A stretch of 64,000 bases of DNA from Sinotaia quadrata (GCA_028829895.1 CM054181.1:43826759-43890758), one strand, 5' to 3'. Shown: positions 27,901-35,535, counted from the stretch's first letter. The notes: a model not told the origin generated them from the sequence alone. Program-made: numbers and translations.

Positions 27901-30900
27901 TGTTTTACTTATAATTTGCCAGTTTTGTTTCTGCAGCAATTAAAATTGTGTAGGAGAGACAAATGCCTTAGTTGCAAGATATATTTCTTCAATTTCGTTT
28001 TTTATACTATTATTGGCTTTAAGGATTGATGAGATATTATTATTCACTATTATTACTGCTACCATTAAATAGCTTAAGGAAAACTAATAGCTTATGAAAT
28101 GTAACTCATCAGTTTTATTTTTCATACAATTAATGGTTTTAGAGCATACAGTTATTAGTAAGAGATTATTAATCACTATTATTACTGCTATCAATAAATG
28201 GCATAGGGAAGACTAATAGCTTATGAAATGTAACTTATCAATTTTATTTTTCATACAGTTAAAATTTAATACAGTTATCAGTAAGAGACTAATAGCTTGA
28301 TGGTTAGATACAGTGACATTTCTCTGAGACACAATTATATTACTGTGAGACACAATCACATTTCTTAGATACAATTAATCAGATTTATTATTTGTTTCAG
28401 AAACAAAACAATGGTATGCAGATATTTTGTAACAGTATTTGACAAATTGATTTTTATTATTGCTTTCTTTGACTGGATAAAATGAACACAAATGTTTTAA
28501 CATAATCGCAAAGCATTTTTATTAATACTTTGAATGTCAAGATAAAGTGAAAATAATTTTTTTTTAAAATAAAAACAACCTGCTATTTGGTGAAAATTTT
28601 CTGTTAGATATAAGTGGTAACTAAATCAAACAATATTTAAATTGCAAATAAACATAAATAAAATGAAACAATTTTTAGTTTTTCATTTTGTTTGTACTGT
28701 CATGGTTTCCAGTAACAAATTTACCCTATGTTTGGCTGTTCAAAAGCATTAAACAAGGTTTAAGAGAATTATTTTTTTATTTGCTAAATAAAGTGTCTCA
28801 TGGTTTCAAGTAACATCATTTTAACTAATGTTCAACTATTTCAAAACATTAAGCAAGGCTTAAAAAAATAATTTCTTTATTTGCAAAATAAAGTCTCTCA
28901 TGGTTTCAAGTAACATAATTTTATCCATTGTTTGGCTGTTTCAGAATGTTGAACTAGGCCTAAATGAATAGTTTCTTGATGTGGTAAACAAGGTCTTATT
29001 GGCGGATTTTGAGATACTCTCTTAGTTAATTTAAGTGATTAATATAATGCAACCTGCTATTTGGTGAAAATTTGCTGTTAGATATAATTGGTAAGTTTGA
29101 ATTTTTGAGAAAACAATCATTTTAGTAGTAAATGAAAGATTTCTTTCTGTGTTACTTGAGAAAATAGTTTTATTCAGGTTGGATTTCTGTTGTCTTATTC
29201 CCAAAAAGTTTCAGTAGGAATTAAATTGCAATTTTGTCTGATGATGATTCATTTTGTACTTAAGATTTTAGTTTAAGAATGACAGAAAAGGCAGAAAACT
29301 TGTGGGTTTTTTTTAGTGTATGTATATATTTGTGTGGTGGTGGTGGTGGTGGTGGGTGGATTTGAACTGTTATTTGTCTGAGTGTGTCATAAATTTATTT
29401 TTTAGTGAAATTTATTACTTTTATTTTTGTTAATGAAATGTTTGGAGACAATGATTGGGTTTTGTTATATTTATGAAGATGATAGCAATACTTCTTATTA
29501 CTGTGTACCCCCACAATCATCACTCTATTAAAAAAACATTAATAAAATACAAAATTCTGTTTTTGACAATATAATTATTACGACTCATAGAAGTTTGGTT
29601 CATATTAAATAGGAAATGGATTTCTTTATTATAACCTGAGAGATTATTATCTAATAATTATGGTGGAGAAAATAAATAAATTGATATTTACATATTTATT
29701 CTTGTCCAAACAGACTGTGTACTTGGCAACAATGATGGCCTACCTTCAATCATAGGTGTCTCTTCATTTGCTGTTCTGTCACAGGTGTCTCTTCATTTGT
29801 TGTTCAGTCATAGTTGTCTCTTCATTTGCTGTTCACTCATAGATGTCTCTTCATTTACTGTTCACAGTTGCATAGATTTCATTGTCACTTGATACTGTGA
29901 ATAACTGACATTTTATATAATATATAATAATAATATAATATATATATAATAATAATTATATAATAGTGAAATATATTTTTCTGTGTTCTAATTTTTCAAG
30001 ATTTGTTATTGGTGTTGGCATTATCATATGTCACATAAAACACACATTTTTACTGTTAAATAGTAGAAGGCATAATAATACCCTAAAAAATGCAAAGTCT
30101 TTCTATTAAAATAAATTTTTACATTTTTCAAATAAATCACAAAATGAATGTGAACTGTTTTATTCTTTTCCCAGCCACAACAGTACGTGACTTGAGAACA
30201 TCAAGCTACTTGCAATGGATTTTTAATCCAACAGCAGCCGGTGTGTTACCTTATGAACTAGAAATTCAAGCCATGTTCCGTACACGAGATGATTATGGAG
30301 CTATTTTTTCCATTTCCAATGCTGACAACTCTAAGACAATAATATTGGAGGTATTCATTTATTTGCTATTCTGAAAAGAAAAATCATTTTGTCTGATAGT
30401 CTCGGTCTCTTTACCATTTTATTTTTCACACCATTATAAACAACTATTTCCTATTATATTTATGTTTTCATGTTTTAAACAAATACATTGTTTGAAGTGT
30501 ATTATGTATATATGTTGTGTGTGACAATAATAATCCACTGCTATCTTTCTTTATGGTATATATTGATGATATTAATATTTCTGCTACTTTCTTATGCTAT
30601 TTATTAATTATATTTTGCATTTCTTATATAAATTTAGATGATTTCTTGTTTGCATAGCGGTATTGAATTTTTGCCTCTATTTTCTTGTCCTCATTGTGAA
30701 GCACATTGGTATGCACTAGTGTGAAACTATAGTCAGTTTTTAAATAGCATGATTTGATGAGAAAATAATCTAGTTGGAAATCTTGATTCCTGTGTCAGGT
30801 TGTTAACATGATGTTTTTCCTTTCTTTGCTGGAAATTAATAAGAGTATTTAAAATGTGTGTGATAGCATATTTGAATGTATTCTCTTTGGTATCATAATG

Positions 30901-33900
30901 TGTGATATTACAATATATATTAGCTAAATATTGAATCTTTGGTCTTTACATTATACATATTATTTCCTATTTGGTTGAAATCTATTATTTAACAAGCTAA
31001 GATACCAGCAGAGCAGTAGCTAACTGGAGATTAACACTTTTTTCAGATGTGACAATTGAACAATATTTACTGTTTAACTCTTCTGGAACTTCTGATAATT
31101 TATTTCTGGAACTTTGAACTTTGTAGCATTCTTTTTTTAAACACTTGACTTATCTCTAAATTTCATTTCTTTTGCGTTTTGTATTTTAAACTTGATTAAA
31201 TTGATACGTGTATTACCTTACAAATTGGCTTATGACTTTGGAGTATCTGTTAATTAATTGATTAATTATTTGCAAATGCCTCTTACCATTATGTAATTTT
31301 GTCTTTTGTCTACAATGTTAAGTTGGATCATCTTCATGCACTATTGTCTTGACACTAAAAGATAAATATACAGCAAGCATTAATTTTAAACAAAAGTGTA
31401 AAAAATAAACATACATAATCAAAATGCATACAAGAAATTATGTATATTTATGGAGAACTTTTATATTTCTGTTACTTTCTCCCTCAGATTGTCAATAACA
31501 CCTTGCAAGTTACTTATAATCTTGGCAGTGGAGACCAAGTACTAAAGCTGCTCCAGGCAGCAGTCAGCAATGGTCAGTGGCATGTGGTCAATGTTAAGTG
31601 CCGTGTGCAGCATGTAACCTTGTCCTTAGATGGGGGTGAAGGCCATAATTATGCCACATCACGAGGTTCTCTAGACAGTCCATACAGTATGACACCTAGT
31701 GGCACTGCAATAACTGGAGCCGTGCTGTCTAGTCCAGCCTTGACCATAGATCGTGACCTCATTAATAGTATGTTGTTTTGGATTACTGTATGACACTTTT
31801 TCATTTGTCAGTTAACAGTACAATACTTTGTTCTGCATTCTCCTTGATTGTAAAGTACACACACTATTTATGTTATTAAATAAATACACACAGTATTTAT
31901 GCATTAGAGAAACTCAAGTTAATATTCATCATAAATCACTATGTAATTAAAAAATACACACAGTATTTATGTATTAGAGAAACACAGTTTATTATTAATC
32001 ACAACTCACTGTATATTTAAATACACATAATATTTATTTACTAGAGAAGCACAATTTGTTCTTAATCACAAATAACTGTGTATTAACATAGACACAAATA
32101 TTTATGTGTTATGTAAACACTTCTTGTACTCTTAAAATGGCAGCAAAGAAACTGTCAACCAAAAGACAAACAATTTTATAAATATGTATTGCAAATATTG
32201 AGCATCAAAATATGAGTTAGAGATTTGAATTTATTGAAATTATTAATGGGAAAATATAATTTCTTGAATTTTTGTTACCTGTGGATGTCGTATAGTTTGG
32301 TATTGAAACGACCTTAATTACCTGAGTCTTTGATACCTGGGGACCTGTATAGTTTGGCGTTGAAAAGACCTTTAATTACCTGAATCTTTGATACCTCGGG
32401 ACCTCCTATATAGTATGGTAAAGAAAAGGACTTCCTTAAATAGAATTTCCTGAATTTTTATTACCACTAGAGCTTCTGTATAAAAGTATGTTGAAAGGGA
32501 CACTGTTTTAGAAATTATGAGGATGTTTGCCATATACTTAATTTGTTTTAACGATCATTTCATCATCAGTCTTTGAGTGAAAGCAATGTATAAAAGTACA
32601 CCTTCATCTCAGCCAAGTCAGAATATTTTTATGTTGCAATTATTAATAAAAACATTTATTTTAAAATAGCAATATCCTTGCTTGCTTGGTACCTTTCTTG
32701 AACAAAATATCTATTTACTTTTAATTTTTAGGCCCTATATGCCACTTTTAGAAAACAGGTCTGATGTTAAGCCACTGTTTGAATTTGTTGTCATAGCTTG
32801 TAGATAGCAAATCAATTGTGGCTGTATATGAAGCAAATTCTTTGATATAACTGGTGACAATTCAAAATTTATTTCTACAATAGCAGTATTAAATTAATCT
32901 TGATGAAATCAGAAAACTAAATCTGTTTTTTTTTCAAATTCACATTTTTACTTTTAATAATAATCATAATTTGAAGTTGTGTTAACTCATATCAACTAGG
33001 AGATGAATTAGGTCAGAAAGCCTAAGAAGGGGATCTGCAATGAACTTTCATTTCTGCAAGTTTTTAAGATACTCTAACAAATGAATAAACTATATTGTAA
33101 GGCATTCAAGACAGTCTGATGACTGAACTCTATAACATGCTTTCAAGATACTCTAACGAATGAATAAACTGTATTGATGACTGAACTCTATAACATGCTT
33201 TCAAGATACTCTAACGAATGAATAAACTGTATTGATGACTGAACTCTATAACATGCTTTCAAGATACTCTAACAAATGAATAAAGTGTATTGATGACTGA
33301 ACTCTATTTCAAGATAGTCTAATGAATGAATAAATTGTATTGTATTTTATGGCATTTTCAAGACAGTCTGATGAATGAACTCACTCTGTAATATTACTAA
33401 TATTCTTTCAAGATACCAAATGAGTGAATAAACTGTATTTTATGGTTTTCCGAAGACTGAGTTCACTCTATAACAGTTTGCACAACATTCTAATGAACTC
33501 TAATACATGCTTGAATGACATTCTAATGAATGAACTCTATAACTTGCTTTCTTACGAACTCAATCTATAATATGCTTTCTTATATATAAAGAACTTCTGA
33601 TGAACTCTAATACATGCTAGCTTGACCTTCTAAAGAACTCTAATACATTCTAAAAAATAAACATTGTTTATTGATCTTTATTGAATTTTAAAAAATGATA
33701 TTCTTATGAATGATCTCTCTCAGAAGAATCAAAGAAACTATATTTTATTCTAATGAATGAACACTCTTTAATGAATTTTAGTATATACTTTGAAAGAGTT
33801 TATTCTCGGTACATATATGAAAATTATTCTACTCTGTTTATTCTTAGCACAGCAAATATACAACATTTTCTGAATTTATTCTCAGTACAGCATTTATAAA

Positions 33901-35351
33901 ATATATTTTAATGCGTTTATTCTATTGCAACATAGATATTCTAATGAATGTACGTTCATTACAGCATGCATGCAAAACATTGTAATGAATGTACTCTCAT
34001 TACAGCATGCATACAAGACTTTGTAAAGATTGTACTCTCATTACAGCATGCATACAAGACATTCGTGTGAACAACATAGCATTCCCCATGAAGGCGTCAG
34101 AGAACATAGGAAATGTAGTGCAATATATTCGGGAACAGAACATGTTCGATGGATGCACGCGAGACGGTTGTGGTAGTGTTACCTGCCCATCCAACATGGT
34201 CTGCTACCCACTATGGGACAAAGGTGAATGCAGGTGAGTTGTGAATTTATCTATTGTTTTAGTGAGTTGTGAATTTATCTAATGATTCAGTAAGTTGTGA
34301 ATTTATCTAATGATTCAGTAAGTTGTGAATTTATCTAATGATTCAAATGATTCAGTGAATTGTGAATTTATCTACTGACCAAATAAGTTGTGAATTTATC
34401 TAATGATTCAGTGAATTGTGGATTCATCTAATATTTTAGTGATTGTGAATTTATCTAATGTTTCAGTGAATTTTGGATTCATCTAATATTTTAGTGATTG
34501 TGAATTTATCTAATGATTCAGTGAGTTATGAATTTATCTACTGACCAAACAAGTTGTGAATTTATCTAATATATCTATCTAATGATTCAGTAAGATGTGA
34601 ATGTATCTATCAATTCAATAAATTGTAATTTTATATATATTTAAGCTTTTAAGTTATGAATATATCTGATAATGAAGTTACGGTGTGCGCATATCAAATA
34701 CTACAAGTATGTTGTGAGTTTGTACATTGATACAAATGAATTGTAAGTTTATCTGATAATGCAAGTAAGTTGTGAGTTTATCTGATGATGTATATATGTT
34801 TTTTTAAAATTTATTTAGAGATTTAAATATAAAAGCAAGCAGCAATAGCATCAATTGATAATTGTGAAAACAAGGAACATATTTTATTTTCAAGTATATG
34901 AAGTAAGATTCAAAACCTTCACGGTTTATCAAAAAAAAATATTTTTATTGTTAAATGACTAGAGCATACTATTTGAAGCTTCTAATTATTCTCACTTTAT
35001 TTCTTGAACTACTTGAAGGTTTTAGTGGTTTATAGAAAAGTACTAAGGACATTTTTCATATAGATTCTTGAAAACACCATCTTCTTAGACTGACAGTTCA
35101 GTATAAATAAGTTGAAATTTATTTATATTGTATTTTTGTGTTTGTGAGCACAAATACAATTTGTTGCTTGTTATTGCATTACTACTACAGATGCAATCAT
35201 GGGTACCATTTGACGGGGTCAAACGTTTGTATCACGAATTGCGACCCAAACCCGTGTTTCAGTGGCATGGGATGCACCACCTCTAATGGATCAGTGGTGT
35301 GCAACTGTACCTTCCCTTGGTATGGCACACTCTGCCAGTACTACCCACTTG
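1460..35351 (+). CDS. CadN: Neural-cadherin (CadN)-like gene, partial, 20 exons (overview; exons listed separately)
   Basis: A type-I membrane adhesion protein of the non-chordate classic cadherin family, which in other animals acts in calcium-dependent homophilic cell-cell adhesion and axon or tissue patterning and binds catenins inside the cell. Twenty exons with GT and AG borders join through 19 phase-compatible junctions (4,030 nt, about 1,343 residues, no stop). Domain order seen: five cadherin repeats with DXNDN calcium motifs, the membrane-proximal domain of invertebrate classic cadherins (DDWDLPDKTF, YSAHGSPYY), EGF, LamG, EGF, LamG, EGF-like pair. The first exon starts inside a cadherin repeat with a splice acceptor, so the start codon lies left of the window. 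The last exon ends with one carried base (phase 1). The transmembrane segment and catenin-binding tail were not found downstream. Family identity is strong; orthology to a particular CadN paralogue is inferred. Confidence 0.93.
2827..3142 (+). CDS. CadN: CadN exon b: cadherin repeat
   Basis: Acceptor TTTTTCATTTAG, donor GTGGGC at 3143. The carried base completes an Asn codon, then a full cadherin repeat follows: DPDLGENGTVYF, RRSGIVW, LDRERE, DDINDNSPVF. Possible N-glycosylation sites INRT and INAS. It ends with two carried bases (AG). Confidence 0.93.
4296..4467 (+). CDS. CadN: CadN exon c: first half of a cadherin repeat
   Basis: Acceptor TTAAAAAACAG, donor GTAAGT at 4468. The carried AG plus A gives Arg, continuing RIYR-TEMSENQ, the expected start of the next repeat, then VRANDSDIGDNARLTYRL and FQIDSINNEGIINIYR. 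Ends in phase 0 and is completed by the exon at 5459. Confidence 0.92.
5459..5700 (+). CDS. CadN: CadN exon d: end of one cadherin repeat, start of next
   Basis: Acceptor TTTCTGATCAG, donor GTGAGT at 5701. Begins PVDYEDPSQRFFNLTV, where the usual LDRE is VDYE, and ends that repeat with DFNDNAPEI. It then starts the next repeat (LRDMSEAAP, AKDRDLGINGQFE). Ends with two carried bases. Confidence 0.93.
6381..6526 (+). CDS. CadN: CadN exon e: middle of a cadherin repeat
   Basis: Acceptor TACTTTACAG, donor GTCAGT at 6527. Encodes EFSIARDSDRLRQF, then QQPLDRETIASYNL and the LAIDGG core strand. The last base plus GA of the next exon gives Gly, forming DGGNPQMTG. Confidence 0.9.
6700..7075. repeat. 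Degenerate ~36-40 bp tandem repeat in intron
   Basis: About nine diverged units resembling TTTTATATTCACAGCTTGT followed by CAATCTATACTC, downstream of the exon ending at 6526. Each unit carries a TTCACAG stretch that resembles a 3' splice site. Confidence 0.8.
7746..7793. repeat. (GT)n microsatellite
   Basis: About 24 GT units in the intron between the exons at 6381 and 9539. The reading frames running through it are repeat artefacts. Confidence 0.95.
9019..9118. repeat. Perfect 50-bp tandem duplication
   Basis: Two identical 50-bp copies, 9019-9068 and 9069-9118, each with TCTTAAACATTCC and TACTAAAGGGTAATC. Perfect identity in an intron suggests a recent event or an assembly artefact. Confidence 0.9.
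9539..9728 (+). CDS. CadN: CadN exon f: end of one cadherin repeat, start of the last
   Basis: Acceptor TTCTTTAATACAG. Encodes GNPQMTGSATIPLDI and DVNDNYPTFKDNY closing a repeat, then QPQVRENLANPRTL, KDPDANPYGPPFGF opening the last cadherin repeat. The donor is GTTTGT at 9729, weak but required by the phase match with the next exon. Confidence 0.88.
10045..10124 (+). CDS. CadN: CadN exon g: short Cys-containing insert of the last cadherin repeat
   Basis: Only 80 nt, too short for simple ORF searches. Acceptor TTTATTTATTTAG, donor GTATTT at 10125. The two carried bases from the previous exon plus C give Arg; 26 codons follow, including GSCADNICLCTSTPSCQEF, and one base is carried on. Between FGFR and the following DDDGGNGSASVYS it supplies the Cys-rich loop that CadN proteins have in this repeat. 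Both phases match, which is the main support. Confidence 0.72.
10130..10790. repeat. Highly degenerate intronic repeat
   Basis: Loosely repeated phrases such as GAATGTTTAATTTGGTATGTTA and TGTGTCTGTGTGTTC every 70-90 bp, starting right behind the exon at 10045. Unit edges cannot be set by eye. Confidence 0.5.
11073..11294 (+). CDS. CadN: CadN exon h: last cadherin repeat and start of membrane-proximal domain
   Basis: Acceptor TTTTTTTAAG, donor GTATGC at 11295. Reads DDDGGNGSASVYSLVEFDRE, then IPVIMWDMRGKNNP, MTGTNTLTVTIGDVNDNP and FVYNYK. FDRE and DVNDN mark the last calcium-binding repeat; the NYK-G step leads into the domain found only in non-chordate classic cadherins. Confidence 0.94.
11545..12841. 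mobile_element. DNA transposon or MITE-like element with 34-bp terminal inverted repeats
   Basis: Perfect inverted repeats at 11545-11578 and 12808-12841 begin TGTGACCTGTCACC and end TACTTAAGTCG on the outer-to-inner reading. Each is flanked by TA, giving a possible TA target duplication; the wider palindrome CATATG makes the exact end uncertain by four bases. The element is 1,297 bp, richer in CpG than the surrounding intron, and lies between CadN exons at 11073 and 14500. Its only notable reading frame is the 80-codon one at 12030. No transposase was seen, so it is probably non-autonomous. Superfamily not assigned. Confidence 0.88.
12030..12272 (+). CDS. Small ORF inside the TIR element, function unknown
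   Basis: 80 codons; a second ATG lies at 12066 (MRNANMEKRIANLL). The product has a basic start, a helical middle (KESIQIKDLISDYFADGF) and a Ser/Asp/Glu-rich C-terminus with a KKMK cluster. I recognise no family. It is unbroken between the inverted repeats and has ordinary codon composition, so it may be a first exon of a transposon-encoded protein or chance. Confidence 0.35.
   Translation: MKRTQGRQFRPVMRNANMEKRIANLLNSCKESNILEKESIQIKDLISDYFADGFSSESDTDSESRDRTTKKMKQTTADDN
13160..13232. repeat. Long hairpin: 29-bp inverted repeat with 15-nt loop
   Basis: Arms 13160-13188 and 13204-13232 pair with a single mismatch. Arm 1 begins ATCAACTCATTCAGCTAA; arm 2 ends TTAGCTGAATGAGTTGAT. It lies in the intron between exons at 11073 and 14500. 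Confidence 0.9.
14083..14345. repeat. About 100-bp tandem repeat, 2-3 diverged copies
   Basis: Repeated phrases CCAGAGTTAATGA / CCAGAGCTAATGA and GGCCACCATTAGTTATTAG, with a weaker third copy starting near CCTAGAATTAATGAG. Intronic, upstream of the exon at 14500. Confidence 0.75.
14500..14614 (+). CDS. CadN: CadN exon i: membrane-proximal domain
   Basis: Acceptor TTACTAAAG, donor GTGAGT at 14615. Encodes GLFGDIEIGRVYVQDLDDWD then LPDKTFTFVEPDWMKAYF, the hallmark DDWDLPDKTF of invertebrate classic cadherins. Ends with two carried bases. Its 3' end and donor have been duplicated downstream. Confidence 0.95.
14579..14795. repeat. Tandem copies of exon 3' end plus splice donor
   Basis: Three diverged copies start CTTTGTAGA at 14579, 14654 and 14726 (periods 75 and 72). 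Each contains a TTATTTCA stretch followed by GTGAGTAA, GTGAATAA or GTGAGTAA. The first copy is the true exon end; a TGA immediately after the true boundary prevents read-through. Confidence 0.85.
15587..15777 (+). CDS. CadN: CadN exon j: membrane-proximal domain
   Basis: Acceptor TGATTATTCTAG, donor GTACAA at 15778. The carried AC plus T gives Thr, followed by VNPKTGMVTMKKGVPNN, TFTVDVTDSVWNSKVRSSV and VIIEDLSEQAV. This matches the cadherin-like half of the domain. Ends with one carried base. Confidence 0.93.
16260..16698. repeat. Degenerate ~75-90 bp tandem repeat reaching the splice acceptor
   Basis: Five or so diverged units with TACTTACTTTTCTCTTGAAGTC, TTGTAAATGA and TTCACAATATATTTT followed by ATAATTCTACATTTATTAC. 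The last unit (TTTCACAATACATTTTATA) runs directly into the acceptor CTAG at 16698. Confidence 0.75.
16699..16922 (+). CDS. CadN: CadN exon k: membrane-proximal domain
   Basis: Acceptor TTATCTAG, donor GTAAAT at 16923. Encodes GTSAEEFIKRPQTGE, YDTFRKLLAQKLQTTVDNVQ and YTDVRYSAHGSPYYQ, the well-conserved SAHGSPYY segment. Ends in phase 0 after NKNQ. The last 52 nt and the donor are repeated three more times downstream, so the exon may be extended by use of later donors. Confidence 0.93.
16871..17180 (+). repeat. 84-bp tandem repeat of coding exon end plus donor; in-frame alternative donors
   Basis: Copies start TTACTACCAGTCATCACAG at 16871, 16955 and 17039, with a diverged TTACTACTAG copy at 17120. 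Donors AACCAG|GTAAAT stand at 16923, 17007, 17091 and 17172. Periods are 84, 84 and 81. The 84-bp unit is 28 codons and open, so the second or third donor would insert 28 or 56 residues with YYQSSQTDSVLVTNKNQ repeated; the fourth copy holds a stop (TAG in TACTACTAG). Confidence 0.95.
17255..17440. repeat. ~44-bp tandem repeat, about 5 copies
   Basis: Units contain CACCATTCCCTATCAGGGCA and ATTGGTGACTCTAATACT. TTCCCTATCAGGG holds an internal CCCTATCAGGG near-palindrome. Intronic, just behind the exon-end repeat. Confidence 0.85.
18127..18395 (+). CDS. CadN: CadN exon l: end of membrane-proximal domain and EGF start
   Basis: Acceptor GAATTGATTTCAG, donor GTAAGT at 18396. Encodes FESDVNIKIVMVPIDTCA, paired cysteines CAKEVFEGGC, NITDRPILVNSNGTSYVGVE, then EKFPDPEQCSGDYCYHGGTC, the first EGF module. 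Ends with two carried bases. Confidence 0.94.
18480..19246. other. Intron with short repeats and a GC-richer insert
   Basis: 18,590-18,870 holds about four diverged copies of CACTTGTTAAAAACTTTACAAAAG. A GC-richer, non-coding block at about 18,905-19,070 (CCTGTGGTCTGAACCCTGG, CTCTGGAGAAGAAGGAAGC) interrupts the same repeat and looks like an inserted, unidentified dispersed repeat. Confidence 0.5.
19247..19385 (+). CDS. CadN: CadN exon m: EGF end and LamG1 start
   Basis: Acceptor TTTGCTTACAG, donor GTATGC at 19386. SCQCLSEFDGPRCQQ closes the EGF module; RHSFNGTGYAMYP and TSLEFITTQ are the first strands of laminin-G 1. Phase 0 end. Confidence 0.94.
19700..20329. repeat. ~33-40 bp degenerate minisatellite, left block
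   Basis: About 18 diverged units of the form ATTAGTTTTGATAGATTCAC TCATTACTGTAATC. The same unit resumes at 22296-22385, so the array is interrupted by the segment 20330-22295. Confidence 0.9.
20330..22295. mobile_element. Possible insertion splitting a minisatellite, with short inverted ends
   Basis: A 1.97-kb segment separates two blocks of one minisatellite. Its edges, 20330-20345 (CTTGTTACTGTTGTCA) and 22280-22295, are inverted repeats with one mismatch. No transposase is visible; it holds a (CA)n tract at 21931-21952 and a roughly 60-bp tandem duplication near 20,840-20,960. The left edge also resembles the minisatellite unit, so the inverted ends could be coincidental. Confidence 0.4.
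21931..21952. repeat. (CA)n microsatellite
   Basis: Short CA dinucleotide run inside the segment that interrupts the minisatellite. Confidence 0.9.
22296..22385. repeat. ~33-40 bp degenerate minisatellite, right block
   Basis: AAATTCTGTCATTACTGTC-like and TTCACTCATTATGTG-like units match those at 19700-20329. Confidence 0.75.
22696..22899 (+). CDS. CadN: CadN exon n: LamG1
   Basis: Acceptor CTGATTTCAG, donor GTGAGT at 22900. Encodes GQGLLLYNGPTTELT, DFISLELAGGYPVLNINHGS and LADGKWHRIDIYRQGR, the standard laminin-G core strands (LLLYNG, DGKWHRI). Both ends phase 0. Confidence 0.95.
23500..25045. repeat. Minisatellite field, 32-bp core unit
   Basis: Between about 24,410 and 24,885 some 14 near-identical 32-bp units of AACAAACAATCTGTATTATT CCTATTCCTTAT run head to tail. 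On both sides the same motif (CAAACCATCTGTATTATTCC) decays gradually, a classic pattern of a central, recently homogenised array within older copies. Confidence 0.93.
25062..25282. repeat. 57-bp tandem repeat containing copies of the splice acceptor
   Basis: CTGGAGATGGTAGTTGTACA starts at 25062, 25113, 25170 and 25227; the true exon start (AATGTTGAGATGGTTGTGG) lines up as the next copy at 25283. ATAAACAG acceptors end at 25168, 25225 and 25282. An upstream acceptor would quickly meet a stop. Confidence 0.9.
25283..25510 (+). CDS. CadN: CadN exon o: LamG1 end
   Basis: Acceptor TTGATGTAAACAG, donor GTAGGC at 25511. Encodes NVEMVVDFCKTAAASNSTWL, SFLNVATLLQLGGRHSTP and SPFNGCVRNLRHNTK, the conserved F-x-GC-x-R-N-L end of a laminin-G domain. 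Both ends phase 0. Confidence 0.95.
26260..26690. repeat. 42-bp minisatellite, about 10 copies
   Basis: Units of AACACAGTGGACTGCATAAC AAACACAGTAAAGGACATAT AGCT with few differences, in the intron between exons at 25283 and 27397. Confidence 0.95.
27180..27275. other. GC-rich island in intron
   Basis: A short stretch rich in G and CpG (GGGGGCGCTTTCGGC, CCGCTTTCGCGCTGGG) within otherwise AT-rich intron. No reading frame or RNA fold recognised; probably a fragment of a dispersed repeat. Confidence 0.35.
27397..27580 (+). CDS. CadN: CadN exon p: LamG1 tail and EGF module
   Basis: Acceptor TTTCTTGCAG, donor GTGAGA at 27581. LYDLYFKNLQ completes laminin-G 1; CPHEDSICGTTCGTNGAC and CVCKPGFRGSNC form the second EGF module. 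Ends with one carried base. Confidence 0.94.
27640..28320. repeat. Degenerate ~75-100 bp intronic repeat
   Basis: Loose units with CAGTTTTATTTCTGATGCAA and TTAAATGA, then a second family around 28,040-28,290 (TATTATTACTGCTACCATTA, GAAATGTAACTCATCAG). Non-coding. Confidence 0.6.
28320..30174. other. Intron, no gene seen
   Basis: AT-rich with diverged duplications (CTCATGGTTTCAAGTAACAT twice near 28,797 and 28,898), a short (GGT)n run near 29,336, and four diverged CTCTTCATTTGCTGTTC units at 29,750-29,870. Confidence 0.5.
30175..30350 (+). CDS. CadN: CadN exon q: LamG2 start
   Basis: Acceptor TTCTTTTCCCAG, donor GTATTC at 30351. Encodes ATTVRDLRTSSYLQWIF, PYELEIQAMFRTRDDYGAI and SNADNSKTIILE, the opening strands of laminin-G 2. 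Phase 0 end. Confidence 0.92.
31488..31767 (+). CDS. CadN: CadN exon r: LamG2
   Basis: Acceptor CTTTCTCCCTCAG, donor GTATGT at 31768. Encodes IVNNTLQVTYNLGSGDQVLK, NGQWHVVNVKCRVQHVTLSL and AVLSSPALTIDRDLIN, with the laminin-G NGQWH strand. Ends with one carried base. Confidence 0.94.
31845..32130. repeat. ~75-bp degenerate tandem repeat
   Basis: Four diverged units with ACACAGTATTTATGCATTAG AGAAAC, in the intron between exons at 31488 and 34047. A different 3-copy repeat (GACCTGTATAGTTTGG-like, with TTACCTGAGTCTTTGATACC) follows at about 32,255-32,500. Confidence 0.75.
33060..33400. repeat. 59-bp tandem repeat, 4-5 copies
   Basis: Units with CTTTCAAGATACTCTAACGA ATGAATAAACTGTATTGATG ACTGAACTCTATAACATG; degrading copies continue towards 34,000. 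Confidence 0.85.
33957..34058. repeat. 41-bp tandem repeat containing three splice acceptors
   Basis: CATTACAG followed by CATGCAT occurs with AG ending at 33964, 34005 and 34046. The last is the true acceptor (phase match with the previous exon). The 41-bp spacing is not a multiple of three, so upstream acceptors would shift the frame. Confidence 0.9.
34047..34233 (+). CDS. CadN: CadN exon s: LamG2 end and EGF-like module
   Basis: Acceptor CTCTCATTACAG, donor GTGAGT at 34234. CIQDIRVNNIAFPMK ends laminin-G 2; DGCTRDGCGSVTCPSNMVC and GECR open the next EGF-like module. Ends with two carried bases. Both its acceptor and its donor are embedded in tandem repeats. Confidence 0.94.
34234..34620. 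repeat. ~28-30 bp tandem repeat that starts at the splice donor
   Basis: GTGAGTTGTGAATTTATCTA at the exon boundary (34234) is followed by about a dozen units of the form GTAAGTTGTGAATTTATC TAATGATTCA. Most units keep a donor-like GTGAGT or GTAAGT preceded by TTCA or TTTA. Confidence 0.92.
35191..35351 (+). CDS. CadN: CadN exon t: EGF-like modules, last exon found
   Basis: Acceptor TTACTACTACAG, donor GTGAGA at 35352. Encodes RCNHGYHLTGSNVC, ITNCDPNPCFSGMGC and VVCNCTFPWYGTLCQYYPL, ending the EGF pair that normally precedes the transmembrane helix. One base (G) is carried on, so at least one more exon is required. No phase-compatible hydrophobic exon was identified in the remaining 28.6 kb. 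Confidence 0.93.
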
Positions 35352-35407
35352 GTGAGAAAGTACAATTATTTTAAACACTACTTTTCAAGATGTGTACCCT
35401 TCGGAAT

Positions 35408-35535
35408 TTCTTTCTTTCTTTCAACCTTTCTTTCTTTTTTTCTTTCAACCTTTCTTTCTTTCTTTCTTTCTTTCTTTCCTTCAACCTTTCTTTCTTTCTT
35501 TCTTTCTTTCAACCTTTCTTTCTTTCAACCTTTCT
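35408..35535. repeat. (TTTC)n repeat with AACC interruptions
   Basis: TTTC units regularly interrupted by AACC, just behind the last CadN exon; reading frames in it are artefacts. Confidence 0.9.
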
